Shown: positions 26,164 to 38,600, counted from the first letter of the stretch. The stretch: DNA of 64,000 nucleotides from Candidatus Kapaibacterium sp. (GCA_028284775.1 JANQRB010000025.1:78472-142471), one strand, 5' to 3'. Notes: a model not told the origin generated them from the letters alone. Translations and numbers: made by a program.

Positions 26164-29100
26164 TTACTTTACAATCAGAAGTTGCGCCGTATCCCGCCAA
26201 ATCGACGAGGTCAATACGAGCTGGTAGTGGCCGGGAGGCAGGTCGGCATCGATATCGAACCGCCGCGCCGCCGAGCCCGGAGATTGCCATGAAGTATTGA
26301 ATAAGCAGGCACCCTGCAAAGAATAGATTCTGAGACTGGACGCAGCACCCGCCACGTCGAATAACTCGACCGTAATATGCCGCTGCGCCGGTTGCGGGCT
26401 GATGTGCAGAATGCCGAATGCGCTACCGCCGCTCAACAGACGATGACCGCCGGCCTCGCAGATGCCTTCCAGGTTCAGTTGTCCGTCGATGCGCTCGCGC
26501 ACGACGATGTCGGGACTCGTCAGGCTGAGGTCAGTGATCAGGATATCGCTTGCAATCGCATCGCCCAGCAAGACGTCGCCGACAAGCTCCAGAAGCGCGC
26601 CGCCTTCTTCCGGCAGGGTCAAATTGTCGGCCGCAATGCGCAGGACGCGCTCCCCCCCGTCGAGACGGTTTTCCAACAGGGTCCCGGCTTCCACTCTCTT
26701 GGGAAAAAACAGGCTGGCGTTAAAGCGCAGTTCGATTTCAAATCGATCCAGCAGCTGGCCCGCCAGTCCGGCGCCTTCCAGTAGAAGGACCGGGATATGA
26801 AAGTCGCGGTCCCGGACGTCGGCGCTCAGAATGGGAATCGCCACCACGATCGGCCGGCTGCTGTTGATGCTCTGACCTCTTAGAACACTCGATGTACTGA
26901 AATCACAAGGCTCCATTCCTTGCAGGCATAGTGTCGCCTGCGTGCTCGTCCCGCCGGCATGAAAGCGGAGCGTCAGACGGAGCGTCTCACCAGGATTGAG
27001 AGAAGCCGGCAGCGGCGGATCGGCGGCCAGCAGCTCGAAGGGGTCGCTGATGCAGCCGAGCGATTCAACCGTCATCGCCGCTTCGCCATCATTGCGATAC
27101 AGCAGCTCGCGATCGGCGCTGCCGCCCTCGTTTACCAGGCCGAAATCGACCGCCGTGGGGCCGTTCAGGGCAATCGCCGCGCCAATTGCGCTGAGCTCGA
27201 TTTCCAGCCTCACGTTACAGGGTTCCAGGACCAGTGTCAGCAAGCCCTGGGCCGGACCGCGCTGGACCGGGGTAAAACTAAGCTCGATCGGGCGCGCTTC
27301 GCCCGGTTGCAGGAGTGCGCCGGCCTGCAAGGGCGTGCTGAAGGGGCCGGTGATCGTCAGGTCGTTGATACGGGCCTCTTCCTGGCCGTCGCTGTCGAAG
27401 AGCAGGCTGATGGTCTGGCTGCTGCTGCCGGAGCCACAGAGCAGGACCCGGCCAAAGTCCACGCTGCCGGGCGCTTCAAAGCCCGAGGCATCCTGCCGCC
27501 CCGTGAGCCTGACCAGCAGCTCCTTCTCGCATTCGCCGATGGTGTAACGCAGTCGCACATCGGTCTCCGCCGTTCCGCTTTCAACCGGCAGATAGATTAT
27601 CTCGATGCTGCGCTCGGCGCCGGGGGCGATCAACAGCGGCAGGGTCTCCCCCTGTTGAAAATGCTGTCCGATCACCGCCTCGTTGATAGTGACTCGAAGA
27701 TCGCTCTCATTGCTCAAGAGCAGAGTCCCGGACGAACTGGTTTCGCAGTCGGTCAGCACGCCGAAATCCAGGCTGAGATCGGCGGCTCTCAGTTCGGGAT
27801 CGATTCCTTCCGCTCTCAGGGCAATTCGAATGGTGTCGATACAATCGGGACCGGCGCGGTAAGGCAATATGAGCTCGCGGGCAGCCATTCCTTCGCTATC
27901 CGGCAGATAGCGCAGATTGATTCGCCGCTCCTGGTCCGGGGCCAGGGGGCCGCTGCCATCGCTGCCGAGAAATTGAAACGGAGCGTCGACGCGAATGCCG
28001 CGCAGTTCCACATCGTCACTGCCGGTATTGCGCAGTACGACGAAGGTGTCCACCGGCGCCGCGCAAATCTGACGGCGCCCAAGATCGATACTCACCGGAG
28101 CGGCGCTCAGGGCAAGCGATAACTTGCGACCCCTGAGATCTACCGCGATTTCAAAGGGGCAGGGCCCGAATTGAATGCGCAGCGTCCCGCTGGCGCTGCC
28201 CTCGGCCTGCGGATTATAGCGCAGACGCAGTTCAAGGCTGCCATTACCGTCCAGGGTCTGCGGCAGAGCAGGTTCAATCAGGCTGAACACCGCGTCGCCA
28301 TCAAAGCTGACGGCGGTTATTTCGACATCGTCCGGCAGGGGGTTGCGAAGGCGAATCACGTCGTCCGCCAGAGCGGAGCAGGCGTCGAGAGCGCCGAAAT
28401 CCAGCGCGGCGGGCTCGATGGCGATATTGGGAATCGTGCGTGCCGTCACCTGGACGCTCGCGCTGCTCGAACAGCCGAACTCGTTCCAGACGGTTAAATT
28501 ATACTCGCCGCCGGCATCGACGCTGATAGTCTGGCTGCTGCTGCCGTCGCCCCATTCATAGCGCAAAAATCCTTCGCCGGCATCCAGCAGGGCCACGTCG
28601 CCCGGACACAAGTTTAGCGATGGCTCGGCGCTTATGTTCGCGACCGGCCGCGGATGCACCGTAATGTCGACTGGTTTCGATTCAGCGGCACAGCCGGCGG
28701 CGTCCGAAACTCGCACTGAGTACGCTCCGCTTTTTGCGACAACGATCTCGCGCGTGGTCTCGCCGGTCGACCACTCGTAAAATTCACTTTCTTCTATGAC
28801 GCGCAGCGTCACGTCATCGCCCGCACAGAATTCGGCCTCGCCCAGGACTTCGATGGCGGGATCGAGATCACAGCCGAACTCGACAATCAAGGCATCGCGC
28901 AGGCCGCGCTTGCTGGTCTGAAAAGCTTCGACCAGCGGCGTGTCGTCGCCTTCCGTGTACCCGACGAAGATCAGATTGCCGTCCCGTCCATCGTCAACCT
29001 CCAGCCCAAGACCAAGAGCGCGATCGATCAGACTGCTGCCGTAATAGCTGCTGTAGTAGGGCTGGCCGTCTGCTTCAAATTTCATCATGACACAGGAATT

Positions 29101-31107
29101 CAGGCCGGGACGGTCAGCGGCATAGGCGTCGTCGCTGATGTGAAAGACATTGCCAGTCGTTATGTCCCGCACCAGATCGACAACGTAGCCGACAGCGGCA
29201 AAGCTGTCATCGGGATAAAATGCCAGGGAGGTTATCAGATCGTGATCCCGTCCGCCATAATATGTCGACCAGTCGAGGCTGCCGTTCGCCCTGAATTTAG
29301 CAAGGAATCCGTCCGCCGGTGGAAAGACGAGTCCGGTGGAACTCAGGGCCGGCTGGAAGGCGCTCTTCAGCGTCAGATCTTCGCTTTCGCTGCTGCCGCC
29401 GATCAAAAAGTTTCCGCTTGAATCCACGGCAACGGCCAGGCCGAGATCATCGCCACTGCCGCCGAAATACGATGCCCAGGCGGTGTCGCCCGTGGGCTTA
29501 AATCGTACGACAAATGCATCGGAGTTCCCCTGTCGGACCTTGAGCAAGGCATCGTGCGTGACGGGAAAGTCATCGCTCAGGGTCGTGCCGCTAACCAGGA
29601 CGAATCCCTGCCTGTCCACTGCAAGCGCCTCCGGTAAGTCCTGAGCGCTGCCGCCGTAAAAGGTCGACCAGAAGGGCTGGCCGCTGCCGGTAAACTTCGC
29701 CACGAATGTCGAGCGGCTCTCGTTCTTGTTGGCGCTCTGCAGTGCTTTCTCCGTCGGAAAATCGGAGCCTTTCGCTTTGGTCATCCCGACGACGGCATAA
29801 AGGCCATCCGGGCCGACATCGATATCGATGCCGCGGTCTTCATCCGACCCGCCGAAATAGGTTGCCCAGATTCGCTGACCATTGACATTGAAGGCAGCCA
29901 GAAAGGCGTCCGTGTCCGAGGCGGCGCCGATTGTGGATTGAAAGGCGGAAGCGGAAACGGGAAACTTGCGGCTCTTGGTCGTTCCGGTTAGGGCCACGAT
30001 GCCGGTCGGCGTCACCGTAACGCCGCTGCCTTCGTCGGCGCTGTCGGCGCCGATCACCGTCGCCCAGAGACGCTCGCGCAGGGCATCGAACTTCAGGAGA
30101 AAGGCGTCCCAGTTATTGTCGCTGCGCGAGATCTGAAAAGCGCCCGGCGAAGTGGGAAAACTCTGGTTCTCGGTACGGCCGGTGATTAAGAGATTGTTAT
30201 TGCGGTCCACCGCGACATTCGTGGCGCGGTCTTCTCCCTGGCCGCCATAGTAAGTGGCCCACACAACATCGGGATCGATCACGAGGGTTTGCGTTCGGTC
30301 ATAATCCGGCAGCGCGAAGGAGACGACATCATTCCGGATACGCCAGCGAACATCCAGCGAGCGCGGCGTCTGCTCGTCGGAAGTCCGCTGCAGCGTGTGT
30401 TCATCCTGCGCGCCGCTGGACAGATAACTAAAGGGCGCCTGTTCGACAACCTGCCCCAGGGGATTCTCGATGCGCAATTCGCCGCCGCCGCTTAGTTCCA
30501 GCATCGAGGCGGCCGGATAACGCATGCGAATGTGTTCAGGCCGCCCGCCCGGTTTAATGACGAAGTCATACTTCAGGCCGAAGGAGCTGCCTCGCACATG
30601 CAGATCGACGCCGGGGTAGATGTCGCGATAACAAATCCAGCCGTAGCTGCGGACATCCGTAATGCCCTGCGGACAATGGGCGAGATAATAGTTGCTGTGA
30701 CCGGTGCGGGGATTCACGGCTTCAACCACGGCGTCGGGGTTGGTATGGAGCAACTCCATGTCCATCCGGTAGAGTGTTTCGCGGATCGGCCGCGCTCTAT
30801 GGTAACGATCGCTTGCGGGTACGGACTCGATATTCTGATCTGCGGCATCTAAATACTCTACGCGCCGGAAGACATAACTAAAGCCGGTCGCCCGCAGATA
30901 GAGTCGCATCGCGGGTCGGTCGGCAACGAACAGAAGATCCGGTCGGGGATGTCCATCCGTATCGCACAGCTGCCCTTTGTTGTGCGTAAACACGAGCTGG
31001 TCATCCCGGAAGGATTGCATGGAGGCTGCAAGCAGCGGTGTCGTCGTGTAATCCAGGGAAACAAGGGCCCCAATGGCGGTCAGCACAAGAAGGATACATT
31101 TATTCAT
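26164..31107 (-). CDS. giant SBBP propeller/choice-of-anchor-D/cohesin-like protein with T9SS sorting domain
   Basis: About 1647 residues from the ATG at 31105-31107, which gives a tidy signal peptide (MNKCILLVLTAIGALVSL); the frame starts five codons earlier. Order of parts: N-terminal domain with 'YYLAHCPQGI' and 'YDFVIKPGG' (to about 280); SBBP repeats of the type W-x-T-x-Y-G-G-(x)3-D-x-A (about 282-740); two Ig/PKD-like domains with 'GDDVTLRV' and 'YSVRVSDAAGC' (about 746-890); about six choice-of-anchor-D units, each with 'xxLDFGxxxxC' and 'RLRNPLPDDVEI'-like strands (about 894-1400); a cohesin-like beta domain ('FEIELRFNASLFFPKRVEAGTLL', about 1419-1549); and a T9SS sorting domain starting 'ISPQPA'. 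Likely exported by T9SS and held at the cell surface; ligand unknown. Confidence 0.92.
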   Translation of the reverse strand: MNKCILLVLTAIGALVSLDYTTTPLLAASMQSFRDDQLVFTHNKGQLCDTDGHPRPDLLFVADRPAMRLYLRATGFSYVFRRVEYLDAADQNIESVPASDRYHRARPIRETLYRMDMELLHTNPDAVVEAVNPRTGHSNYYLAHCPQGITDVRSYGWICYRDIYPGVDLHVRGSSFGLKYDFVIKPGGRPEHIRMRYPAASMLELSGGGELRIENPLGQVVEQAPFSYLSSGAQDEHTLQRTSDEQTPRSLDVRWRIRNDVVSFALPDYDRTQTLVIDPDVVWATYYGGQGEDRATNVAVDRNNNLLITGRTENQSFPTSPGAFQISRSDNNWDAFLLKFDALRERLWATVIGADSADEGSGVTVTPTGIVALTGTTKSRKFPVSASAFQSTIGAASDTDAFLAAFNVNGQRIWATYFGGSDEDRGIDIDVGPDGLYAVVGMTKAKGSDFPTEKALQSANKNESRSTFVAKFTGSGQPFWSTFYGGSAQDLPEALAVDRQGFVLVSGTTLSDDFPVTHDALLKVRQGNSDAFVVRFKPTGDTAWASYFGGSGDDLGLAVAVDSSGNFLIGGSSESEDLTLKSAFQPALSSTGLVFPPADGFLAKFRANGSLDWSTYYGGRDHDLITSLAFYPDDSFAAVGYVVDLVRDITTGNVFHISDDAYAADRPGLNSCVMMKFEADGQPYYSSYYGSSLIDRALGLGLEVDDGRDGNLIFVGYTEGDDTPLVEAFQTSKRGLRDALIVEFGCDLDPAIEVLGEAEFCAGDDVTLRVIEESEFYEWSTGETTREIVVAKSGAYSVRVSDAAGCAAESKPVDITVHPRPVANISAEPSLNLCPGDVALLDAGEGFLRYEWGDGSSSQTISVDAGGEYNLTVWNEFGCSSSASVQVTARTIPNIAIEPAALDFGALDACSALADDVIRLRNPLPDDVEITAVSFDGDAVFSLIEPALPQTLDGNGSLELRLRYNPQAEGSASGTLRIQFGPCPFEIAVDLRGRKLSLALSAAPVSIDLGRRQICAAPVDTFVVLRNTGSDDVELRGIRVDAPFQFLGSDGSGPLAPDQERRINLRYLPDSEGMAARELILPYRAGPDCIDTIRIALRAEGIDPELRAADLSLDFGVLTDCETSSSGTLLLSNESDLRVTINEAVIGQHFQQGETLPLLIAPGAERSIEIIYLPVESGTAETDVRLRYTIGECEKELLVRLTGRQDASGFEAPGSVDFGRVLLCGSGSSSQTISLLFDSDGQEEARINDLTITGPFSTPLQAGALLQPGEARPIELSFTPVQRGPAQGLLTLVLEPCNVRLEIELSAIGAAIALNGPTAVDFGLVNEGGSADRELLYRNDGEAAMTVESLGCISDPFELLAADPPLPASLNPGETLRLTLRFHAGGTSTQATLCLQGMEPCDFSTSSVLRGQSINSSRPIVVAIPILSADVRDRDFHIPVLLLEGAGLAGQLLDRFEIELRFNASLFFPKRVEAGTLLENRLDGGERVLRIAADNLTLPEEGGALLELVGDVLLGDAIASDILITDLSLTSPDIVVRERIDGQLNLEGICEAGGHRLLSGGSAFGILHISPQPAQRHITVELFDVAGAASSLRIYSLQGACLFNTSWQSPGSAARRFDIDADLPPGHYQLVLTSSIWRDTAQLLIVK

Positions 31108-31385
31108 AAGCAAAACGATCAATTGATCACTTATCCGACTACGTCAACAAAGAGCAGCGAATAGGCTGCGCAAGCTACACGCTTCAGACGCGGCAGCATT
31201 CCGATTCACAGAGTATCGATCTGCCGGGGAATAGCCGTCGGCACACATATATAGGGCGCGAGTCTACAACATTCCCGTCACAATGGCAACCGCCGTCGGC
31301 AATCAGGCTAAACGCCGTTTCGATTGCAGTCGGATCGGCACACGGAAAGCTGAATAACAGTAGTTTCGCTAAAATGGCTACAGAA

Positions 31386-32231
31386 TCATCCAGGCGGCGC
31401 TGCAATCCACAACAGACCGGCAAAGGCGCCGTCGAGATCCATTCGTTCCAGATCGGGTAGATACATTCGTGAGACAAAGCCATCCAGGTACAGCGCATTG
31501 CGGCAGTTGAAACGCTCTCTGAACATCAGAGCGAAATCATAAAAGTTGACGGCTGAGCGTGATATCGCGAAGACCACTTCCCCATTTGGCGCAATGCCGA
31601 CCCCGCTCCGTACAAAAGTGTTGGGCGATCCTTCGCGGAATGCAGGGTGAATTCGGCCCTGGTGCAGCAGCATGGGTCCCGACTGTGTCGCCAGGATGAC
31701 GCTATCCTGCAATTGCGCAGCTTCATCGCTTGTGAGGACTTTCACCTGCGACGGCGTCAGCACAAAAGCACCGTTCGGCTTGAGGAAGAAGTTACCCTTG
31801 CCCTCGTCGCGGTTGAGCGCTACCAGCTCCTTACCATCCGCGACGAACCAGCCGAGGGGCCGGCTTTCTTTCGTATAGATACCGGCATTAGTGGCAAACA
31901 GGAGGTGGCGATGCTGCTCCGCGAGCAAGGACCGCAAGCGGGCGATGGATCCGATCGGCCGGCCCTGCGCCTCCAGCCAAGCCAGAGAAATTTGTTGACG
32001 TCGGGGATCAACGATGCAACAGTCATATTCCGCAGCGCGAAAGCGCAGACGCCGTGCTTCGAAGCCCGCAGCCGACCGCTGAACCGGAAGAGTATCCGAC
32101 TGAGGTACCTGCGATTGCGCGACTCCCCTGTTAACATTCGATGTCGCCGAAGAGGGATCCGTCGTAGCGAAACGATCGATGAAGATAAGCGCAATGGCAG
32201 CGATGGCCAGGGCGATGGTTAAGCGCCACAT
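31386..32231 (-). CDS. phosphodiester glycosidase-family (NAGPA/DUF2233-like) exported protein
   Basis: A 281-residue protein with an N-terminal signal anchor (WRLTIALAIAAIALIFI). The rest matches the phosphodiester glycosidase domain of NAGPA/YigE type: 'FATNAGIYTKESRPLGWFVADGKEL', 'GNFFLKPNGAFVL', 'ILATQSGPMLLHQGRIHP', 'RSGVGIAPNGEVVFAIS', and 'CRNALYLDGFVSRMY', in the right order and with the normal length. Members cleave GlcNAc-1-phosphodiester bonds or act on bacterial envelope glycans; the bacterial substrate is not settled. Probably periplasmic, tethered to the inner membrane. Monocistronic by spacing, upstream of nothing on the same strand within 270 bases. Confidence 0.9.
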   Translation of the reverse strand: MWRLTIALAIAAIALIFIDRFATTDPSSATSNVNRGVAQSQVPQSDTLPVQRSAAGFEARRLRFRAAEYDCCIVDPRRQQISLAWLEAQGRPIGSIARLRSLLAEQHRHLLFATNAGIYTKESRPLGWFVADGKELVALNRDEGKGNFFLKPNGAFVLTPSQVKVLTSDEAAQLQDSVILATQSGPMLLHQGRIHPAFREGSPNTFVRSGVGIAPNGEVVFAISRSAVNFYDFALMFRERFNCRNALYLDGFVSRMYLPDLERMDLDGAFAGLLWIAAPPG

Positions 32232-32674
32232 AATTTTCCGTATTGCGAATTGCGAATGCTCCTTTCCCCCAATTTAACACGATTAAAGGATTGACTCTGC
32301 GAAGCACGTGAAAATTTTGAAGAATCATGGAGCCTGCGGAATGGACGACGCGTGAGTCGACGTTACCTGCGCATCGGGCATTCAAGATATCCTGCCGGCC
32401 CGTCTTCGAAGCGAAGGAATTCTCATTCTTCGAACCCGTCCACTACCTTGTTGCGCTGTCTCGGATCTTGAAAAGGCCGGTGACGTTAAATTTGGCCCCT
32501 GGCAAAAAGAAGCATCGCGCCGCTCAGCCAAAGGCAATCTCCATGATTTTGCGCGAGCCCGGCTCCGAAACAAAAAGTCCCCCGGAGTACGGGGGACTTG
32601 TATGAGTTTATGGTGCACGGTATTGTCGGGCGCCGTTCCTGCGCGCATAGCGTGCCGACGGCGAAGGCCGGATG
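32232..32674. other. intergenic region with terminator
   Basis: About 440 bases between the glycosidase-family gene start (32231) and the stop of the next giant gene (32675). It contains the strong terminator at 32571-32599. The part next to 32231 is AT-rich and should contain the glycosidase gene's promoter. No gene is seen. Confidence 0.5.
32571..32599 (-). terminator. rho-independent terminator of the 2107-residue gene
   Basis: Read on the minus strand, a perfect 10-bp stem (AAGTCCCCCG with CGGGGGACTT, loop of five) is followed by TTTTTGTTT. It sits about 75 bases after the stop at 32675, as expected for an intrinsic terminator. Confidence 0.88.
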
Positions 32675-35600
32675 TTAACGCCTGACTTGCAGAGGCGCGC
32701 TGACACTGCTGCCGCCATCGCCAGCCTGCGAGAGTTCCAATACCAGATAATACTGGCCGGCGCTGACCGGCGCACCATTCTTAAGGCGGGTATCCCAGAT
32801 GAATTGGTGACGTCCGTCAGCCAGGGGCGCTTCGCTCAGGATCGTAATTGTCCGCCCGTTGACATCGACCACTCGCAGACGTATGTCGGCATCGGCGTAG
32901 AGCTCGAATTCGATCAGGGCTTCATCGCGGGCCGGGTTGGGGCTGATGCCCATGAAACGAGCGAGATTGCCGCCACTCTCTCCGCCGTTTTCGAGTGCAG
33001 AGGTATTGTCAAACGACAGCTTAATCGCCGATACGTTAACCGTCACAGTCGCGGTGGAGCTGCCGCCGTGACCATCGTCAATCGTGTAGTCGAAGGAGTC
33101 GCTGCCGGGCACGGCGCCCGCATCATAGGTAATCGTCGTGCCGCCGCCCGTAATCGACAGCGCGCCGAGGGTAGCGCCGGTAGCGCCCGTTATCGTTAGC
33201 GCTTGTCCATCCTTGTCGGCATTGGTCAGCAGCCCGCTTACGACCAGCGAGGCACTCGGCAGCACTGACAGAGTACCTTTGTCCAGGGCGACCGGCGCGC
33301 GGTTGCGCCAGATTACCGAAACGGCATTGTCGCCTCTGCTGCTGCAATAGATATGTCTGCTGTCGGCGGACACCGCGATTCCCTGCACCTGCCTCAGACC
33401 ATCAGCGCCATCGACGCCGTCCTTTTCGTGATCGAGCACGGTCAGTTCGCCATCGGAGGCAGCGCGCGCAAATACGGTCAAGGCGTTGTCGCTTTCGGCG
33501 CTGACATAGACATTTTTGCCGTCGGCGGACACACGCAGCGAGAAGGGCGCATCAAGCGCCGTACCGCCATTACTGCCGTCTTTATAGCGTTTAACAAAGC
33601 TGAGGCTTCCGTCGACGGAGCTGCGGTTGAAGAGCGCCAGCGCGTCATCGGCAAAACCGCTGACATAGACGTGCTTGCCGTCGAAGCTGCTGTGCACCGA
33701 GCTGGCCTGATTAAGGCCGTCCACACCGCCAATGCCGTCCCGCAGTCGCTCGACAAAGCTCAGTAAACCGCTGTTGAGATTGCGCTCGAACACCACAACG
33801 GCATTGTCGCCGTAGCCGACGGCATAGACATTTTTACCGTCGAGGCTGACCGTCAGATCGTGTGTCAGGTTTAGGCCGTCGACACCGCCGACGCCATCAC
33901 GCTGTCGTTCGAGGTACTCCAATTTGCCGGTGCCGGCATCGCGCCTGAAGACGGACACCGTATGGTCGCCATAACCCGCGCAATAGAGGGATTTGCCGTC
34001 GGAGCTCAGGGCCAGTGCGATCGGCTGATTCAGTCCAAGAATCGTCTTGCCGGCATCCTGCTGACCATGTCTCTTGCGTTCGACAAAACTCAGCAGTCCC
34101 GTTGTTGCGTTGCGCGCCAATACCACTATTGACTTGTTGCCATAGGAGCTCACATACAGATGATTGCCGTCGGGGCTTATTTCCACATCCATCGGGAACT
34201 TCATCGAGGTGATACCGTTCTTGGCGTGCTGGGCGCGGCCGAGATAGCTCAGCGCACCGTCAGACGAGCTGCGACTGAATATCGCAATGGAATGGTCGCT
34301 GCGGCCGGCGACGTAAACATGCTTCCCATCGGGGCTCACCGTCACCGAGCGGGCATAACGCAGGCCACGCACGCCGCCCGAACGATCCTTTTGCCGTTCG
34401 ACGTAGTAGAGGTTCACAATGTCGGTCGAATTAGAGACCACAACTTCCACCGTATTCCCGGTCACTTTACAGCCGTTGACGTCCTGAATTCGATAGCTGA
34501 ATCCGTCGATGCCCTCAAAGCCGACATTCGGTTTGTAGGTCACGCTGCCGCTGCTGCTCCAGGTAGTAATGGTGCCATTGGAAGGATTGTTAACCGCGAT
34601 GAGCTGCAGGCCCGTGCCGTCGTCGTTGCCCAGCACATCGAAGGTAACGCAAAAGTTGGCGACGGTCGTCAGGTTGGCGGTAACAGTAGCAAGGTCCATG
34701 TTGGCGGCAACATTCTTGGCTTCGACCACCAAAATCGCGGCCTGGGTACAGCCCGCCTGCGAGGTTACATCCACCCGTATCTGCCCGGTCGTACCAGGTG
34801 CCCAGTCCACCGAAACGCTCGTGCTGTTTTGCCCGCCCAGAATGATGCCATTGACAATCGACCAGGAGTAGCTTGCGCCGGTCTGATCAGCGATGCTGTA
34901 AACAAGCGGCACCTCCGGGCAAGCGCAGGTAGCGCCGGTAATGTCGGCGGCGGGAACCGGCAGAACAGTCACGGTGAAATTCGTCGACACTGTTGCCGAC
35001 GAAGCATCCTGGACCGTAACAGTTACGACAGCACTGCCGACCTCGCCGCAATCCGGCGTATAGAAGAGTGTTGTTGTCGCCGCTGTCGGCGAAAAAATAA
35101 GATTGCTGTCCTGGATCAGCGATTGATCGCTCGACGTGGCGCTTAGTGTCAGCGTCGTAACCTGATTATCGATATCCGCGATAGCGAAGACCGACGAGCC
35201 GGTCGTATTCTGCGGAATCGAATTGTCGGCGATATTGCCGATGGTCGGCGGATCGTTAACAGGCGTCATTGTAATCAGAAAGGTCTGACTCGCGCTGGTG
35301 TTGTTATGCCCGACCCCAGTCTGACCGTCATCACTGGCGCTAATCGTGACGAGCGCCGTTCCCACGGCGTCATCCGCCGGCGTGAAAAAGAGGTTGGCCG
35401 TCGTGCCGGTGGTCGAGTTAACAGTAGGCTGCTGCGCAAAGAGCGCCGGATTGCTGTTAATCAAATGAAAACTGACCACTTGGGTCGTCGTGGGATCGCC
35501 GTCGCTGACGCCAACGACGATCGAGGGACTTGTTGTCGGACCGTTATCTTCCGGCACCACAACATTCCCCGAGGTCGTAAACACCGGCGGGTCGTTGAAG

Positions 35601-38600
35601 TTGTTAACAAGAACCAGGAATGACTGCGTCGCCGACGTGAAGACGCCGCCATTGGCCGGTCCGCCGTCGTCGCTCAGGCTCACGAAAACGCGGGCCGTAC
35701 CGGTGGAATTATTCTGCGCCGTAAACAACAGCGCGCCGGTCGAGCTTATCGAGGGCTGGCTGCTGAAGAGCAGGACGTTGTTCGTTGTCACATGAAATGT
35801 CAGGCTCTGCGTCGTTTCCGGATCACCATCGCTGATGCTGGCTATAACACCGGCCTGAATAAAGGGACCGTTATTTTCCGGTACGATAACATTGGCCGTC
35901 GTCGCGAAGCTCGGAATGTCATTAACCGGCGTCACAGTGATAGTAAACTGCTGCGTGGCGCTCGTGTTGACGTGACCGCCGCCATTAGCGCCGTTGTCGC
36001 TCAAACTGACAGTCACGAGCGCCGTGCCGTTGGCATTGCTGGCCGGCGTAAATTCCAGCGTTCCATTTGTCGCCACGATACTGGGTTGCACGCTGAAGAG
36101 ACTCGTGTTGTCATTCACGAGATGAAAAGTCAGCGTCTGAACGGACTCGACATCGCCATCGCTGATCCCGGTCGCAAAGGGCATGCTGTACGGACCGCTG
36201 TCTTCCAGGACCGTAACGGCGAGGCCGGTCGTAAACTCGGGCGCGTCGTTTAATGCGCTGATGACGATGTTAAAACTCTGGGTCGCCGAGGTCGGCTGTC
36301 CGCCATTGGCGGTGCCGCCGTTGTCACTCAGGGTAACATCCACCACAGCCGTGCCGGTCGAGTTGGGCGCGGATTGAAAGCTGATGTCGCCGTTTCCAGG
36401 GTTGATGGTCGGCAGGACGGCAAAGAGGCTCGTGTTGGCCGTCGTCAGATTGAAGGTCAAGGTCTGCCCGCTTTCGTCGCTGCTGCCGCCGGGGCCGAAT
36501 CCCGCCGGCACCCAGGAGGCGCTCGTCACGGAACCGCTGTCCTCCGGAAAGGAAAGATTGGGTCCGGTGCTGAAGACCGGCGCATCGTTAACGGCATTGA
36601 CGGTCAAGGTAAACACTGTCGAACTTTGCAACTGACCGTCGTCGGCGGTAATGGTAATGTCAACCGTCCCGTTGGAGTTTGTCGTTGGTGTAAACTGAAA
36701 CTGCGTCGTCGCGAGCGTTGCGCTGAGCTGCACGATGTTAGCGTTTGAGACAAGCGCGACATTGCCGGAGGTAGCGGTTAACTGCAGGTTGGCAATCGGC
36801 GACTCGGGGTCCGACAGAGTTACGGTTACAGTCGTAGCATTATCTTCGTTCGTCGTCCGCGCGATATTGTTGGTAGCGATCGTCGGCGGATCATTGACGG
36901 CATTGACCGTCAGCGTGAAGGTCGTACTGCGCTGAAAGCCGCCATCGTCGGCGGTAATGGTTACCTGGGCGACACCAGAGGCATTCATCGCCGGCAAAAA
37001 ACTAAATTGCGATGTCGCCTGTGTAACGCCGACCTGTGTGATATTGCCGTCCGGCAGCAGCGATTGATTGCTGGATGTCGCTGTTAAAGCAATGGTGTTA
37101 AGCGCAGTGTCGACGTCCACCAGCGATACCGTCACATTGGTCGCAATGTCCTCATTCGTGCTGACGGCTGTATTATTCGTGGCTATGACAGGCGCATCGT
37201 TGACGGCATTGACGGTCAGGGTAAATGTCGCCGTGCTGACATTGCCGTTGGTGTCGCGAGCCGAGACAAAGATACTGGCAATCCCGGAGGCGTTTGTCAC
37301 CGGTGTCACCTGAAAGACCGAGGTAGCGGCGGTTGCGCCCTGCTGCACGATACCCGCATCAGCGACTACCGACTGATTACCCGAGGTTGCCGTCAGCACC
37401 AGAGCGCTGGTCGCCGTAAAATCATCCGTAATGGTCACGCTGAGCGTTGTGGCCACATCTTCCTGCGCCGTCCGCGCCGTCTGGGTCGTGCTGACGACGG
37501 GCGGCTGGTCCGGGACGCCGGCCGTTGTAAAGTTCCAGGTCGAGTTGCCGGATATGGCGCCGAAGGTGGAGCTGAGCGGGCCGGTAAAGAGTGAAGACGG
37601 TACTTCAACATAGACGCCGATCGAGCCGGGCAGGTCGGATGTCGGGTTGATCGTAACGTGTTTTGTGCCGCCGCCGGTCATATTGCCGGTGCCGACGGAC
37701 TCGATGAGTGTGTCATCGCTCGTGCGACGGATCGACACGCTGCCGGTGCTGATCGTGACGTTGTGCAGGAAGGACATTACGAGGTTGCTGGTGACCGGCA
37801 CCAGAGTAGCGCCATCGACAGGATCGAGCGCCGCGAAGTTAAAATAACCGTCGAATTCAAATGCCCCGGCGTCGATGTCGCCGTCACGCACGTGAACGCG
37901 CTGATCCAGTGACGGTTCGGTAAATCCGGTCGTACCGAAGCCGGTCGCGAGACTGCCGACGCCGCTGATGGCAATCGTGCGCGTGCCGCCGCCATTGGCG
38001 GCCAGGGTGCCTGTCAGCCCGGCGCTGGTGTTGCCGCCCGCGACGTTGTCGCTGACGATGGTCGTGATGCCGCTCGGCGTATCCCGAAAGATATTGCCGC
38101 CGCGCGAAGTGGCCGTCCCCGTTCCGTTGATGTCTACCGACAGCGTAGAAGGCGCGCCGCCGTGGTTAAATATGTTGTTTTGCAGGATAACCGTCTTGCC
38201 GTTGCCCAGGGCGTGGATGTCGCCGCCGAAGCTGGCGCCGCTGGCAGTGTTGGAGAAGAAGGTGCAGTTAACGACTTCCAGCGAGGGAGCAGAGCCGCCG
38301 GGAAAGGCGTCGATGACGATACCGCCGCCTTCATTGGGCGAAGAATTAGCAGTAAAGGTACAGTTGATAACAGTTACATCGGCATCCTCAAAGAGGTGAA
38401 CCGCGCCGCCGCTGATGCCGCTGCTGGTCGTAATACTGTTGCCGGTGAAAAGACAGCGTGAAATAGTCGAAGTACCGGTGCCCGCGTAGAAAATTGCGCC
38501 GCCATAGTCAAAGCTTGTGGTGCCATTGCCGGACTGTGAATTGTTATCGACAAATTCACAATCAATGATATTCAGTGTTCCGCTGCCATCCATATAAATG

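Noticed and set aside
34160..35146. A 328-codon plus-strand frame inside the 2107-residue gene
   Set aside because: Antisense to propeller and PKD-like repeats; composition is that of a shadow frame.
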